Below are positions 8,310-16,212 of a stretch of 19,036 nucleotides of DNA, one piece after another (position 1 is the stretch's first letter; every line of letters begins with the position of its first letter). Under the pieces are notes generated by a model that was not told where the DNA came from, did no database searches, and was given only the letters and a program-made list of their open reading frames with translations. Source of the DNA: Spirochaetia bacterium UBA5368. GTDB taxonomy: Bacteria; Spirochaetota; UBA4802; UBA5368. The stretch is from assembly GCA_002407865.1 (NCBI GenBank), contig DHPI01000065.1, forward strand, positions 74,552-93,587, read 5' to 3'. A program made the translations under genes and the position numbers.

Positions 8310-8332
8310 CACGGCCTGTTCCGCAGGCCGTG
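8310..8332 (+). other. Perfect stem-loop between mfd and the next gene, no T tract
   Basis: CACGGCCTG and CAGGCCGTG pair perfectly (9 bp) around TTCCG. Neither strand has a T run after it, so a standard terminator is unlikely. A processing, stability or rho-dependent role for the mfd message is possible (inference). Confidence 0.5.
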
Positions 8333-8364
8333 ACTTCTACTACATTATTCCAAGGAACCGAATT

Positions 8365-9000
8365 ATGACATCAAAAAGAATTTTTATCGCGCTGATTATG
8401 GTTTTCGTCGCCGCAAGCGTTTTTTCATGCGCGAAATACTCGGGTGAATGGGTCGCGAAACTCGACAAGGAAACCGTCACCATCGACGAACTGAACACGC
8501 TGTACTACGCGCAGCAGAAATCCCTCTACAATCTGCCGAAAGAAAAAATAGACGAGATGGCCGCCGACCCGGCCCAGTTGGCGAAGAACCCCACGCTGAA
8601 CAAGCAGGAATTCCTGGAGCAGCTTATACGCCAGCGACTTGTCTACAACAAGGCAAAAGAAGAAGGCATTTTAAAGGATAAAGAAGTCGACGCACTGGTC
8701 GAAATGGCGAAAGAAGCGGTGGTAGTCGGTTACTATGTGCGCGAAAAATTTAAACACGACATCGAGCCCACGCAGAAGGAAGTGGAAGACATTTACATCC
8801 AGCAGAAAGCGAAGTTCCAGGGCGTCCCTGTCGACCAGGCCGAAATGTTCATAAAACAGCAGTTACAGCAGCAGAAGCTCCAGATAAAGATACGCGATCT
8901 CGTCGAAAAGCTTCGTGACGAAAAGGGAATACGGAAAAACTCCGAGCTGTTAGAGAAAGAACAGAAGAAACTCCTGTCGAAGCCGATCGAAAACAAGTAA
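8365..9000 (+). CDS. SurA-N-like periplasmic lipoprotein
   Basis: 211 residues. A basic, hydrophobic signal ends in VFSC with Cys22 as the probable lipid-modified residue; Phe and Ser before Cys are loose by E. coli rules but usual in spirochaetes. The rest is strongly helical and charged. VAKLDKETVTIDELNTLY, then EFLEQLIRQRLVYNKAKEEGI and KDKEVDALVE, match the N-terminal chaperone domain of SurA/PpiC proteins (segment about 25-125). The parvulin isomerase domain is not visible; instead a Gln/Lys-rich helix (about 140-190) ends the protein. Likely role: holding unfolded outer-membrane or exported proteins (inference). It starts 88 bases after mfd behind AAGGAA, has no evident promoter, and probably shares the mfd transcript up to the terminator that follows. 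Confidence 0.8.
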   Translation: MTSKRIFIALIMVFVAASVFSCAKYSGEWVAKLDKETVTIDELNTLYYAQQKSLYNLPKEKIDEMAADPAQLAKNPTLNKQEFLEQLIRQRLVYNKAKEEGILKDKEVDALVEMAKEAVVVGYYVREKFKHDIEPTQKEVEDIYIQQKAKFQGVPVDQAEMFIKQQLQQQKLQIKIRDLVEKLRDEKGIRKNSELLEKEQKKLLSKPIENK

Positions 9001-9018
9001 TCCCTGAACATACTGCTA

Positions 9019-9051
9019 CGAAAAAAGCCGGCGCATAGCCGGCTTTTTTCG
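9019..9051 (+). terminator. Strong rho-independent terminator after the SurA-N-like gene
   Basis: A perfect 14-bp stem (CGAAAAAAGCCGGC pairing with GCCGGCTTTTTTCG) closes a GCATA loop. The GC core next to a T6 run is canonical, and the A6 on the other arm makes it work in both directions. It lies 19 bases after the stop codon. Confidence 0.93.
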
Positions 9052-9090
9052 TGATCGCATAACGGCGCGCAGGGCGCTCTTTTTTTGTAA

Positions 9091-9119
9091 TTGACATTTG
9101 TACAAACGAATATAATAAT
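9091..9119 (+). promoter_or_regulatory. Promoter of the lipoprotein/TolB-like pair
   Basis: Perfect -35 TTGACA, then 17 bases to AATAAT; an overlapping consensus TATAAT begins 3 bases earlier at a 14-base spacing. It follows directly on the terminator of the previous unit. The leader would be about 66 bases. Confidence 0.7.
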
Positions 9120-9191
9120 TTTATCCGCCGATGTCGTGTTTTTATTGTTTTGGGCGAACCAGAAAACTACTGAAAAACAGAAGGTGCCATT

Positions 9192-9776
9192 ATGCCAATC
9201 TCCCCTATTATGAAAAAAATATCAGCTTTCACGGTGATATTACTCATGCTGACAGCGGCCGGCTGTGCAACGAAGAAATCGGTAAAGGTTTCAAAGCAGA
9301 AAATCGCCCCCGGCTCGTCGATTGTCGTAATCATCAACTGTCCGTCGAATATCCAGAACGTGGTGCTGGCAAAGTTCATGAGCAGGGATTTCAGGGTAAA
9401 AGCATTCAACGCCTCCGACCTTTACACCTCGCAGGACGTATTCGACGTAAAGGACATGAAAAAAATAGCGTATACATCGAACATCGCCGGTCCCGATTCC
9501 ATTTTCGCATCACAGAAACTGGCCGAGAACATCTACAAGTTGCACATCTACAATTATGAGATTAACAAGGCGGAAACCCTTGCCGAATTGAAGGATAAAT
9601 GGAGCGTGCAATACCTCGTTCTTCTCGAGCTGAACGACTGGGAGAACGTATCATGGGGACGAGCCATCAATCTCGCCTCCTACGAACTGGTCTGGATTGA
9701 AAACTATCCAACCCGGTATAAAGACACCCTTGAAACGGTTGTCGATCACATGATCGGCAGCATGAGCGGCATGTAA
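9192..9776 (+). CDS. Lipoprotein of unknown function, related to the C-terminal domain of its neighbour
   Basis: 194 residues. The signal peptide ends LTAAGC with Cys25 as lipidation site. The mature part alternates strands and helices: SSIVVIINC, NVVLAKFMSRDFRVKAFNAS, SVQYLVLLELND, then SYELVWIENYP and a final helix. This resembles the alpha/beta fold of CsgG, GNA1162 and TolB-N-like envelope lipoproteins (inference from pattern, not a family match). By eye it also aligns with residues about 160-345 of the next protein. AAGG lies 7 bases before this ATG; a second in-frame ATG six codons later (9210) is less well placed. It is first in a two-gene unit, with 14 bases to the next start. Confidence 0.78.
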   Translation: MPISPIMKKISAFTVILLMLTAAGCATKKSVKVSKQKIAPGSSIVVIINCPSNIQNVVLAKFMSRDFRVKAFNASDLYTSQDVFDVKDMKKIAYTSNIAGPDSIFASQKLAENIYKLHIYNYEINKAETLAELKDKWSVQYLVLLELNDWENVSWGRAINLASYELVWIENYPTRYKDTLETVVDHMIGSMSGM

Positions 9777-9790
9777 GCGCCGAAAAATTC

Positions 9791-10855
9791 ATGATCCGCA
9801 TACTTGCACAACTCTGCCTCCCGCTGTTTTTATTCGTCTTCGGCGCGGCCGGCGCCGCGCAGGCGAAAATGGTCGTCGCGTTCGGCTATCTGAACAACAG
9901 CTCCGGCAACATCAACTACAATTATCTCGAAACCATTTTCCCGAATTCTTTCGCATCCTCGATTCAGTCAATCTACGATGTCGATACGATCAAACCTCTC
10001 CAGATCGAGGAAGTGCTGAACAAGAAGAACATGCAGCTTAAAAAGACATACGAATACGGCGACCTGCCAGGCGTGGCCGACGCAGCCGGGGCCGATATTT
10101 TTATTTTCGGTTCGTTTACCCCCCTGCCGAACAATCGAATTCAGATAGTGCTGCAACTCTACATGAAGGACTCTCGCGAAGTATTTTCCTTCACTAACGT
10201 CGGGAAGATGGAAACGGAAATATTCAAATTGGTCGACAGAATATCGCTTATCGTCACAAGCTTTCTCAACGACACCAGTGTGTTCAAACTTCGCGGCATA
10301 CCGGCCGGATCGCGCATCGCGATACTTACCAATATCGACGGCAGCGAGCTAAACCGACTGTACGCCCCATTTTTAGAAAAAGGGTGCCCCGTTATCTGCA
10401 TACAAAGCAACGATCTTCACGCCGCAACCGGTTCCGACCGGTTCGGCGCATTCTGGCATATACGGACGCGCACCAATTCATTCGATTCGATTGCCGATTG
10501 GCGGTCGGTATCGCTGAAGCGCACAGCGTGGAACGCCGCTGCCGACGACCGCCATATTCGGGAGACACGCGCCATGTATTCGATGTACGAGGATAATCTT
10601 CTTTCAATGAAAAACGACGCGATGGAAAAGCTGAAAAAAGCCTTCAATAACAGGGTGGATGTGCTGCTTATCGTCGGATTCAGTAACAATAGGAAGACGG
10701 CGTGGCTGCGCGCGAGAAATGTAAACGGAAAAGAGCTTATCTGGATGCAGTCGCCGATCACGCCGGATTCGTTCCGCGCCGACCCAATCACCGCCATTGG
10801 TGAAAAAATCGCTTCATCTATGGAAGAGGAAATTAAAAATCCCTTTGAAAAATAA
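9791..10855 (+). CDS. Exported protein with a TolB-N/CsgG-like domain and a C-terminal second domain
   Basis: 354 residues with a signal peptide cut near AAQA-KM (about 25). Domain one (about 26-155) runs MVVAFGYLNNSSGN, FPNSFASSIQSIYDVD, IEEVLNKKNMQL, AAGADIFIFGSFTPLPNNRI and VLQLYMKDS. This is the layout of TolB N-terminal or FlgO/CsgG-like domains: a strand, a long helix, an 'inducible query' helix, and a GxF/GxY strand. Domain two (about 160-345) has IAILTNIDGSELNRLYAPFL, VDVLLIVGFSN and KELIWMQSPI, like the upstream lipoprotein. The pair probably forms an envelope complex (inference). No ribosome site is clear and the gene sits 14 bases after its partner, which suggests coupling. The role is unknown. 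Confidence 0.78.
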   Translation: MIRILAQLCLPLFLFVFGAAGAAQAKMVVAFGYLNNSSGNINYNYLETIFPNSFASSIQSIYDVDTIKPLQIEEVLNKKNMQLKKTYEYGDLPGVADAAGADIFIFGSFTPLPNNRIQIVLQLYMKDSREVFSFTNVGKMETEIFKLVDRISLIVTSFLNDTSVFKLRGIPAGSRIAILTNIDGSELNRLYAPFLEKGCPVICIQSNDLHAATGSDRFGAFWHIRTRTNSFDSIADWRSVSLKRTAWNAAADDRHIRETRAMYSMYEDNLLSMKNDAMEKLKKAFNNRVDVLLIVGFSNNRKTAWLRARNVNGKELIWMQSPITPDSFRADPITAIGEKIASSMEEEIKNPFEK

Positions 10856-10903
10856 CACGACGGCGTACAAGAATATCTCCGCTCCTGACATTACGGCAGC
10901 GAA

Positions 10904-11470
10904 TCAATATCCGCCGCCAATCGCTCTGTTGCCGCCCAACAACGTTATTCTGACACCGGCAAGAAACTGAAAACCGGAGATGTTTTCACCCTTAAAATCG
11001 GAATTGAAAAAAGATTTGTGATATCCAACCTGGATAAAGGGGGCAACGTGCTGCGTGGCAACATACGTCAGCCCGGTCCACCCGGCAATGCATATGCCGT
11101 TATCACTGAATTCATTATCCACGATATCGAGCTGCACACGCACCATTCCCATGCCCACGCCGGCGGAAGATGTCCAGAGAAGCGGAACTTCTTTGAAACC
11201 GTAGGCGTATTCCACCGCGCCCATAATCATATTATAATAATATCGCGTTTCGTTCGGATCGTTTGCATTCTTCGTGACGCTGTTCATTATTCCACGAGCC
11301 AGAACATTGACATTATCGGTTATGCTCAGCCCCGCACCGAATCCGAATCCGAACTGGTTTTTCGCATCCCCCGCACCGGTGTAGGCGCCCATACCGTCTA
11401 CATACACAGCGGCTGCCGCCGCGGACATTGACGCGAACCAGATTGCGAAAAGCATAATTATTTTTTTCAA
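10904..11470 (-). CDS. Small outer-membrane beta-barrel protein
   Basis: About 188 residues. The signal peptide KKIIMLFAIWFASMSAAAAA is followed by alternating amphipathic strands with many Gly and aromatic residues (FGFGFGAGLSI, VNVLARGIM, YYYNMIMGAVEYAYGF, SSAGVGMGMV, PFIQVGYHKSFF, GFQFLAGVRITLL) and a terminal Tyr, as expected of an 8-strand OmpA/OmpW-like barrel inserted by BamA. The start is taken as TTG: AAGGAG lies 8 bases before it and the signal peptide begins exactly there. An in-frame start 13 codons upstream (11509) would add a charged stretch ahead of the signal and lies upstream of the predicted transcription start. Function unknown; adhesion or transport are only guesses. Confidence 0.78.
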   Translation of the reverse strand: MKKIIMLFAIWFASMSAAAAAVYVDGMGAYTGAGDAKNQFGFGFGAGLSITDNVNVLARGIMNSVTKNANDPNETRYYYNMIMGAVEYAYGFKEVPLLWTSSAGVGMGMVRVQLDIVDNEFSDNGICIAGWTGLTYVATQHVAPFIQVGYHKSFFNSDFKGENISGFQFLAGVRITLLGGNRAIGGGY

Positions 11471-11495
11471 AGTATATTCTCCTTCCCGGTGTGCA

Positions 11496-11501
11496 ATTAT
11501 A
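11496..11501 (-). promoter_or_regulatory. Consensus -10 box before the outer-membrane barrel gene
   Basis: TATAAT on the minus strand, 25 bases before the TTG start. The matching -35 is poor (AATAGC at 17 bases). TTGACG further upstream is too distant to pair with it. The gene may also be read through from the thioesterase gene. Confidence 0.35.
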
Positions 11502-11557
11502 GCGCTCACGCGCCATTAGCTATTCACAGATCGGGGATTTCGTCAAGCAAAAAGATG

Positions 11558-11992
11558 TTATTCGAATGGATAATCGCCGCCGCTCCAGTACCTCTTCAAT
11601 TCGCCTTCAAGGGGTATGGATCTTCCCGTCAAGACGTCGATAATGACAAACGTCACTTCCGCGTCGGCGATAAGCGTATTATTTGACTTCAGGCATATTC
11701 GCTGCGCCATGGTGATGCTTCTGTTTCCGACGCGCGTTACTTCGGTTTCAACCAGCAGCACATCGCCAAGGCCGGCCGGATGGCGGTAGTTGATATTGAT
11801 ATTTACGACGACGAAGGCCATGCCTTTTTCGCGGAAAAAACTCGCACCGTCAACACCGGGGAGTTTTTCAACATACTCCCACCTTGCGTGCTCGAGAAAT
11901 TCGAGATACCTGACACTGTTTATTCGCCCGAATCCGTCAAGGTGATACGCACGTACTTTTATTTCAGTCTGTGACTGCATCATGTGAAGCAT
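11558..11992 (-). CDS. Hot-dog acyl-CoA thioesterase (4HBT, FadM/YbgC type)
   Basis: 144 residues, the usual size for single-domain hot-dog thioesterases that hydrolyse acyl-CoA thioesters in the cytoplasm. The opening YHLDGFGRINSVRYLEFLEH matches the FadM/YbgC signature (YxLDxxxHxNNxRYLEFLE), with Asp19 as the likely catalytic residue and the long helix EFLEHARWEYVEKLPG. The block YRHPAGLGDVLLVETEVTRVG is the second family signature. Where most relatives have His in the D-x3-H-x-N motif, this protein has Arg23. AGGGGG stands 6 bases before the start. Substrate cannot be told from sequence; long-chain or aromatic acyl-CoA are the family options. It has its own promoter and precedes the barrel gene. 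Confidence 0.87.
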   Translation of the reverse strand: MLHMMQSQTEIKVRAYHLDGFGRINSVRYLEFLEHARWEYVEKLPGVDGASFFREKGMAFVVVNININYRHPAGLGDVLLVETEVTRVGNRSITMAQRICLKSNNTLIADAEVTFVIIDVLTGRSIPLEGELKRYWSGGDYPFE

Positions 11993-12017
11993 GGCATCCC
12001 CCTGAAATCAGAGTATG

Positions 12018-12046
12018 AGCCTATCGCACTCCCCGGCTGGGGTCAA
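12018..12046 (-). promoter_or_regulatory. Candidate promoter of the thioesterase gene
   Basis: Minus strand: -35 TTGACC (12046-12041), 17-base spacer, -10 TAGGCT (12023-12018). The -35 is strong and the -10 weak (3/6). The leader would be about 20 bases, just long enough for the AGGGGG ribosome site. Confidence 0.4.
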
Positions 12047-12150
12047 TTTTTATTGTACGCACCCGTGAATATCCGCGTATGCCGGCAAGCGCATCCACAT
12101 CAGAGATACCTCATTCCCCTGTATTTTTCAAGAAACGAATTGAAAAATCT

Positions 12151-12179
12151 TTGAAATATTACCGGGACGAAATTAGAAT
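12151..12179 (+). promoter_or_regulatory. Promoter of lon
   Basis: TTGAAA, exactly 17 bases, TAGAAT; both are 5/6 to sigma-70 consensus. The leader would be about 145 bases. A lone TATAAT at 12296-12301 is nearer to the gene but lacks a -35. No CIRCE or sigma-32 -10 element is seen, so heat control is not supported by sequence. Apart from this and the thioesterase promoter, the 338-base intergenic region shows nothing definite. Confidence 0.5.
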
Positions 12180-12330
12180 TGTTTCATATAACTCCGGCGG
12201 TTGTTTTTTCCGGCCATGGCTTAATTTTCGCCGCATCATGAAAAATAATCGCTGGCCGATCCGCCGAAAATCCAGTATCTTATACAAATATCGTTTATAA
12301 TAACCATGATAATCAGCAGGAAAGAATTCT

Positions 12331-14703
12331 ATGGCAGATGACGAACACATCAATGAAAACAAGCACCTGATAATACCTTCGGATATTTTACCCGATATCA
12401 TACCGATCATCCCGATTTCCCAGCGGCCCATATTCCCCGGGATGATGATTCCGCTCGTATTGACCGGCGACAAAATGATTGCGACGGCGAAGGAAATTGT
12501 AGAGTCGGAAAGCAAAACCTGCGGCGTCGTGCTTATAAAAAACCAGCGCGAAGGGCCGCTTGTCACCGATGACCTGTATACCGTCGGCACGTCCGTAAAA
12601 GTGATCAAGGCGACTCCCATCGACGAGAAAACCGTACAGCTCATGATAAACGCGGTTCATCGCTTCCGGCTGGAAAACTCAATAGCGGACGAACCGATAA
12701 TTCAGTGGAAGGTATACCATCACTATAACGATGAATTTCGTCCTTCGGAAGAGATGAAGGCATACTCCATGGCGATAATCGCCGCGGTCAAGGAACTGAT
12801 AAAAAACAATTCGCTGTTTCAGGAAGAGTTAAAACTTTTTATAAACAGATTCACCATAGAGGACCCCGGCAAGCTGGCGGACTTCGTGGCGTCAATGACC
12901 TCGGCGGAACCGCATGAAGTACAGGAAATCCTCGAAACTTTCGACATTAAAAAACGCGTCGAAAAGGTGCTGCTTATCCTGAACAAGGAGTTAGAGCTCA
13001 ACAAGCTGCAGAAAAAAATTTCCAAGCAGATAGAGGAAAAGATAACCCAGAACCAGAAGGAATTCTTCCTCAAGGAACAGTTGAAGGAAATAAAGAAAGA
13101 GCTGGGCATTGAAAAAGACGAAAAAACATCCGAGGTGGAAAAGTTCGAAGAAAAGGCCAGGGGCCTGATTTTTACGGACGAGGCGAAAAAACGCTTCGAC
13201 GAGGAGATCGAGAAGCTTAAAGTGCTCGAGCCGCACTCCGCCGAATACGGCGTCAGCAGAAATTATTTAGACTGGCTCACCTCGGTGCCGTGGGGAAAAT
13301 TCTCCACCGACAATTATGACATCCAGAAAGCGAAGAAAATCCTCGACCGCGACCACTACGGGCTTGCCGACATTAAAGACCGCATACTCGAATTCATCAG
13401 CAAGGGCAAAATGAAGGGCGACATCTCCGGTTCCATCATCTGCTTTGTGGGCCCTCCAGGAGTCGGCAAAACATCTATCGGGAAATCGGTTGCCGAGGCA
13501 TTGAACCGAAAATTTTACCGGTTTTCGCTGGGGGGCATGCGCGACGAAGCCGAAATTAAGGGACACAGACGTACATATATCGGCGCGATGCCGGGCAAAA
13601 TCATTCAGAGCCTTAAAACGGTCGGCACCGCCAATCCCGTCATCATGCTCGACGAGATCGACAAGATAGGCGCGAGCTTTCAGGGCGATCCCGCATCGGC
13701 CCTGCTTGAGGTGCTCGACCCGGAGCAGAATTCCCAGTTTCTGGACCACTACCTCGATGTGCGTTACGACCTGTCGAACATACTCTTTATCGCGACGGCA
13801 AACCAGCTTGACACCATACCGCTGCCGCTGCTCGACAGGATGGAAGTGATGAAGCTTTCCGGATATATTATGGAAGAAAAATTACAGATCGCAAAGAGGT
13901 ATCTCATCCCGAAACAGATAAAAGACCACGGACTGACAAAGAGCATGGTGGCCATCGGCACGGACGCGCTGAAAAAAATCATCGACGGTTACGCGAGAGA
14001 GGCCGGCGTGCGCAGCCTCGAAAACAGCATCAAGCGGATAATGCGAAAGGCCACACGAAAGTTCGCGGAAAGCGACATCGCGTCTATCTCCATAACGGCC
14101 GATAACCTTGAAGAGTATCTTGGAAAACCGCTGTTCACCGATGAAACGCTGTACGACAAAAAAATCCCCGGCGTGGTGCTGGGGCTCGCATGGACAAGTC
14201 TCGGCGGCGCGACCCTGTACATCGAAGCGACGGCGGTGCCGTCGAAAGCGAGGGGATTCAAGCAGACAGGGCAGCTCGGCAACGTAATGAAAGAATCGAC
14301 CGAGATCGCCTATACCTATATCAGTTCGAGGGTGCGCGAGTACGGCATACAGGAGGATTTTTTCGAAAACCACCTGATACACCTGCACGTACCCGCCGGC
14401 GCCACACCAAAGGACGGCCCCTCGGCGGGAATCACGATGGCGACGGCGCTTTATTCGTTCGCGAAAAACAAACCCGTGAAACTGCGCATCGCGATGACAG
14501 GTGAACTCACAATCACCGGCAAGGTGCTGCCGATCGGTGGCGTGAAAGAAAAAACACTGGCGGCCAAGCGGGCAAATGTAAAGACGATCATATTTCCGCT
14601 GGAGAACAAGAAGGATTTCGACGAACTGCCGGAACACATCCGCAAGGGCCTTGACGCCAGGTTTGTAAATTATTTTGACGAGGTAATCGACATCGTTTTT
14701 TAA
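12331..14703 (+). CDS. lon: ATP-dependent protease Lon
   Basis: 790 residues, full LonA length. Lon is a cytoplasmic homohexameric AAA+ protease that degrades misfolded and regulatory proteins. Parts in order: substrate-binding LON domain (about 25-230, IIPISQRPIFPGMMIPLVL), a charged coiled coil (about 215-290), AAA+ module with Walker A GPPGVGKT (374-381) and Walker B VIMLDEIDKIG, and the S16 protease domain. Its catalytic dyad is Ser698 in KDGPSAG and Lys741 in GGVKEK, spaced 43 residues as in E. coli (679/722). All key residues are present. AGGAAAG lies before the ATG. The gene ends 6 bases from the converging SH3b/LamG gene, with no terminator between them. Confidence 0.98.
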   Translation: MADDEHINENKHLIIPSDILPDIIPIIPISQRPIFPGMMIPLVLTGDKMIATAKEIVESESKTCGVVLIKNQREGPLVTDDLYTVGTSVKVIKATPIDEKTVQLMINAVHRFRLENSIADEPIIQWKVYHHYNDEFRPSEEMKAYSMAIIAAVKELIKNNSLFQEELKLFINRFTIEDPGKLADFVASMTSAEPHEVQEILETFDIKKRVEKVLLILNKELELNKLQKKISKQIEEKITQNQKEFFLKEQLKEIKKELGIEKDEKTSEVEKFEEKARGLIFTDEAKKRFDEEIEKLKVLEPHSAEYGVSRNYLDWLTSVPWGKFSTDNYDIQKAKKILDRDHYGLADIKDRILEFISKGKMKGDISGSIICFVGPPGVGKTSIGKSVAEALNRKFYRFSLGGMRDEAEIKGHRRTYIGAMPGKIIQSLKTVGTANPVIMLDEIDKIGASFQGDPASALLEVLDPEQNSQFLDHYLDVRYDLSNILFIATANQLDTIPLPLLDRMEVMKLSGYIMEEKLQIAKRYLIPKQIKDHGLTKSMVAIGTDALKKIIDGYAREAGVRSLENSIKRIMRKATRKFAESDIASISITADNLEEYLGKPLFTDETLYDKKIPGVVLGLAWTSLGGATLYIEATAVPSKARGFKQTGQLGNVMKESTEIAYTYISSRVREYGIQEDFFENHLIHLHVPAGATPKDGPSAGITMATALYSFAKNKPVKLRIAMTGELTITGKVLPIGGVKEKTLAAKRANVKTIIFPLENKKDFDELPEHIRKGLDARFVNYFDEVIDIVF

Positions 14704-14709
14704 TGCCGC

Positions 14710-16212
14710 CTACCTCGTTTTCAGATACTCCATTTCGCCAAGCGACGCCTCATCGTCGGGGGAATACAGGCAGTATATCCCCCGTGCGGAAAACCGGGCG
14801 TCATTGACGGGCGGGATGCGGCTTAAAATCACTTCGCCGTCGACCATCAGCTTTGCCTGCCGTCCGTCATCGCTTTCAAGCGTGTATTCGTGCCAATCCG
14901 ACGTATGCAGGGGTATCCGTCTTCCCGAGAGGTCGATTTCTTCGTCGCGAAGCTGAAGATAATACACCAAACCAGGGTTGAGGCAGCAGGCGAACAGCAC
15001 AAAAGAACCGCCGGCGATAAACCGGGCGCGCGCCTTGATGGTAAACGCGTTACCCGAATCGAATCGCCGGAAGAGACCGGCGGTTCTGCCTCTGGGACAG
15101 TTGAGTTTTATTATCTTCGCATCGCCGTGCTGTGAAAATGAAATCGACGATTTCTCGGCGTTGGCTGTATGCAGCCAGTTTTTCGGCGTATTCGAGTCGT
15201 CCCACTCCGTGAAGTGGTCGTCGACGGTCCACGCCTGCGACGGCGCTGCCGCCGCCAGTGCGGCGACATCGAGGGGCCTCAGGAACTTGCCGAATATCCA
15301 CCCCCGCAGCCCCGCCGGTGTCGCGACACGGTACCAGTAATCCCTGACGTCGCCGATCTGGAACGTGTCCATCGACTTTTCAAGCTGGATGAGGATTTCA
15401 TCCGCCTTCACCTTCCCCACAATTTCACCATCGGTGCCGGGAGAATTTCTCAGGTTCACGTCATTGCCGCTGCACAGGTAGATTCTCTGGATTTCCGAGC
15501 TTGTAGGGTATTTCGCGCCATACGCCATAATAATGCCTTTTGCAAGCTCCTCCTTTCCATCGGCGCTGACGGCGCCCCCACGCATGGATTCGAAGATCAT
15601 CTTCACGATGGATGAGAGGTAGAACGTGTTGGGGTACTTCATGTAAAAGTTGCCAATCGCGTTCAGCAGCTTGTCGGGCTCCGTGCGCATCAGCGACCTG
15701 ATCCCGTCGAAGTCGAGGTCTTCGATATAGCGGCTGCCCTTGTACCGGGACAGAAATTCTTCGTAGAACCGGCCGCGCGGCAGGATGCGCGCCCTCTTCG
15801 CGTCGGGAAACACCTCAAGGTCGGCGCCGGTCCGCTCGTTTATTTTTTTCAGTTTTTTCTCCAGCTTCTTTCCCGCCTTTTCACGCGCCGCGGGATTCAC
15901 GTCCCTGTTTTCGCCTCCCAGCAGCTTCAACTCATCGGCGTAATCGGCCTCGAGTTCCGCGGCAAGCGCGTTGACGGCTTTGCACCGATAATACAATACC
16001 TTTTCGCCCGATTCGTAATCTGCCGTGGCCGCAAGCTTTTTCAATGCGACAAGCGACGACTGGTATCTTTCATCGTCGTACGCATCGATAGCCGATTCCA
16101 TGTTTCCGCCCCTGAAAAGAAGCGATATCAGAAACACGATTACGCACAACACCGCAACAGCGGCCGCAATGACCGCAAACCGTCTGACGGCGGTTTCCCT
16201 TTCGTATATCAT
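14710..16212 (-). CDS. Membrane-anchored protein with SH3b and LamG-like domains
   Basis: 500 residues. A single transmembrane helix (about 11-33) follows a short basic head, so the bulk probably lies in the periplasm. Residues about 38-210 are helical and Lys/Glu-rich (EKAGKKLEKKLKKINERT), possibly repeat-like. A bacterial SH3 domain spans about 247-315 (CSGNDVNLRNSPGTDGEIVG to WYRVATPAGLRGWIFGKFL), a fold that often binds peptidoglycan peptides. The C-terminal third (about 328-500) has the jelly-roll pattern of LamG/concanavalin-like carbohydrate-binding domains (FTIKARARF, VYYLQLRDEEIDL, SDWHEYTLESDDGRQAKLMVDGEVI). A cell-wall or surface role is an inference. Its ATG directly follows the apgM stop (TAAATG), so it is translationally coupled. 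Confidence 0.82.
   Translation of the reverse strand: MIYERETAVRRFAVIAAAVAVLCVIVFLISLLFRGGNMESAIDAYDDERYQSSLVALKKLAATADYESGEKVLYYRCKAVNALAAELEADYADELKLLGGENRDVNPAAREKAGKKLEKKLKKINERTGADLEVFPDAKRARILPRGRFYEEFLSRYKGSRYIEDLDFDGIRSLMRTEPDKLLNAIGNFYMKYPNTFYLSSIVKMIFESMRGGAVSADGKEELAKGIIMAYGAKYPTSSEIQRIYLCSGNDVNLRNSPGTDGEIVGKVKADEILIQLEKSMDTFQIGDVRDYWYRVATPAGLRGWIFGKFLRPLDVAALAAAAPSQAWTVDDHFTEWDDSNTPKNWLHTANAEKSSISFSQHGDAKIIKLNCPRGRTAGLFRRFDSGNAFTIKARARFIAGGSFVLFACCLNPGLVYYLQLRDEEIDLSGRRIPLHTSDWHEYTLESDDGRQAKLMVDGEVILSRIPPVNDARFSARGIYCLYSPDDEASLGEMEYLKTR

Noticed and set aside
12001..12330. Possible CIRCE or sigma-32 control of lon
   Set aside because: No TTAGCACTC-N9-GAGTGCTAA repeat. The -35 TTGAAA fits sigma-32 loosely, but no CCCCAT-type -10 follows at the right distance, whereas a sigma-70 -10 does.
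13882..14637. Minus-strand open frame of 251 codons opposite the lon protease domain
   Set aside because: Antisense to conserved Lon catalytic sequence, without any recognisable motif.
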